5,178 nt of DNA. Source: JBKBXU01 sp046313675 (GTDB taxonomy: Bacteria; Bacteroidota; Bacteroidia; Cytophagales; Cytophagaceae). Position numbers and translations under genes: made by a program. The notes below the pieces were generated by a model. It did no database searches, was not told the origin of the DNA, and saw nothing but the letters and a program-made list of their open reading frames with translations. Below are positions 5,100-5,178 of this stretch, one piece after another. Location of the stretch: assembly GCA_046313675.1 (NCBI GenBank), contig JBKBXU010000321.1, positions 1 to 5,178 on the forward strand, written 5' to 3'. How positions within the stretch are numbered: position 1 is the first letter of the stretch; the number at the start of each line of letters is the position of its first letter.

Positions 5100-5178
5100 A
5101 TATTTCATTGAAATTACTATAATGGAGAGCCCTTATAGACATTTATTGCAAAATTAAAATAGTAACATTTCAGAAAAT

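Noticed and set aside
5102..5114. Short palindrome ATTTCA-T-TGAAAT after the last terminator
   Set aside because: A six-base arm in AT-rich DNA is expected by chance, and no gene start is visible nearby to give it a role.

Overview
The window looks like ordinary chromosomal DNA from a member of the Bacteroidota. The clearest sign is the tRNA promoter, an exact TTTG-N19-TAnnTTTG match, which is the -33/-7 pattern of that phylum's primary sigma factor. Also consistent are the moderate to low GC content and the lack of Shine-Dalgarno sequences before several genes. I cannot name a genus. No mobile element, CRISPR array, integrase or defence gene is visible, and no stretch over 300 bases lacks a gene.

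Layout from left to right. Positions 1-42 may hold the last codons of an upstream gene. Next comes a serine tRNA (UGA anticodon, 108-192) with its own promoter and a rho-independent terminator. A Sua5-type threonylcarbamoyl-AMP synthase gene (235-1224) starts only nine bases after the terminator's T-run. A 176-base gap follows, holding a G-rich repeat able to form a G-quadruplex and a 10-bp inverted repeat. Then come a GarK/GlxK-type glycerate kinase (1401-2519) and a bidirectional terminator shared with a small convergent hydrophilic gene (2771-2586, minus). Divergent from that is an unrecognised K/E-rich protein gene (2886-3314), which appears frameshifted near its 3' end. Its natural stop seems to be at 3412-3414, inside a second bidirectional terminator. 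Convergent on that terminator is a two-helix membrane protein gene (3934-3464, minus) resembling the DUF2892/YgaP-like group. Last is a Gfo/Idh/MocA oxidoreductase (4033-5064) with a strong terminator.

The genes do not form one pathway. tRNA-Ser and Sua5 both serve translation, although this tRNA (A36, UCN codons) should not receive the t6A modification Sua5 helps make. Glycerate kinase and the Gfo/Idh oxidoreductase are both carbon-metabolism enzymes, but they lie in separate transcription units. I find no convincing undescribed system. The points most worth a second look are the frameshift, the G-quadruplex-like repeat, the 10-bp inverted repeat and the crowded tRNA-terminator-sua5 junction.
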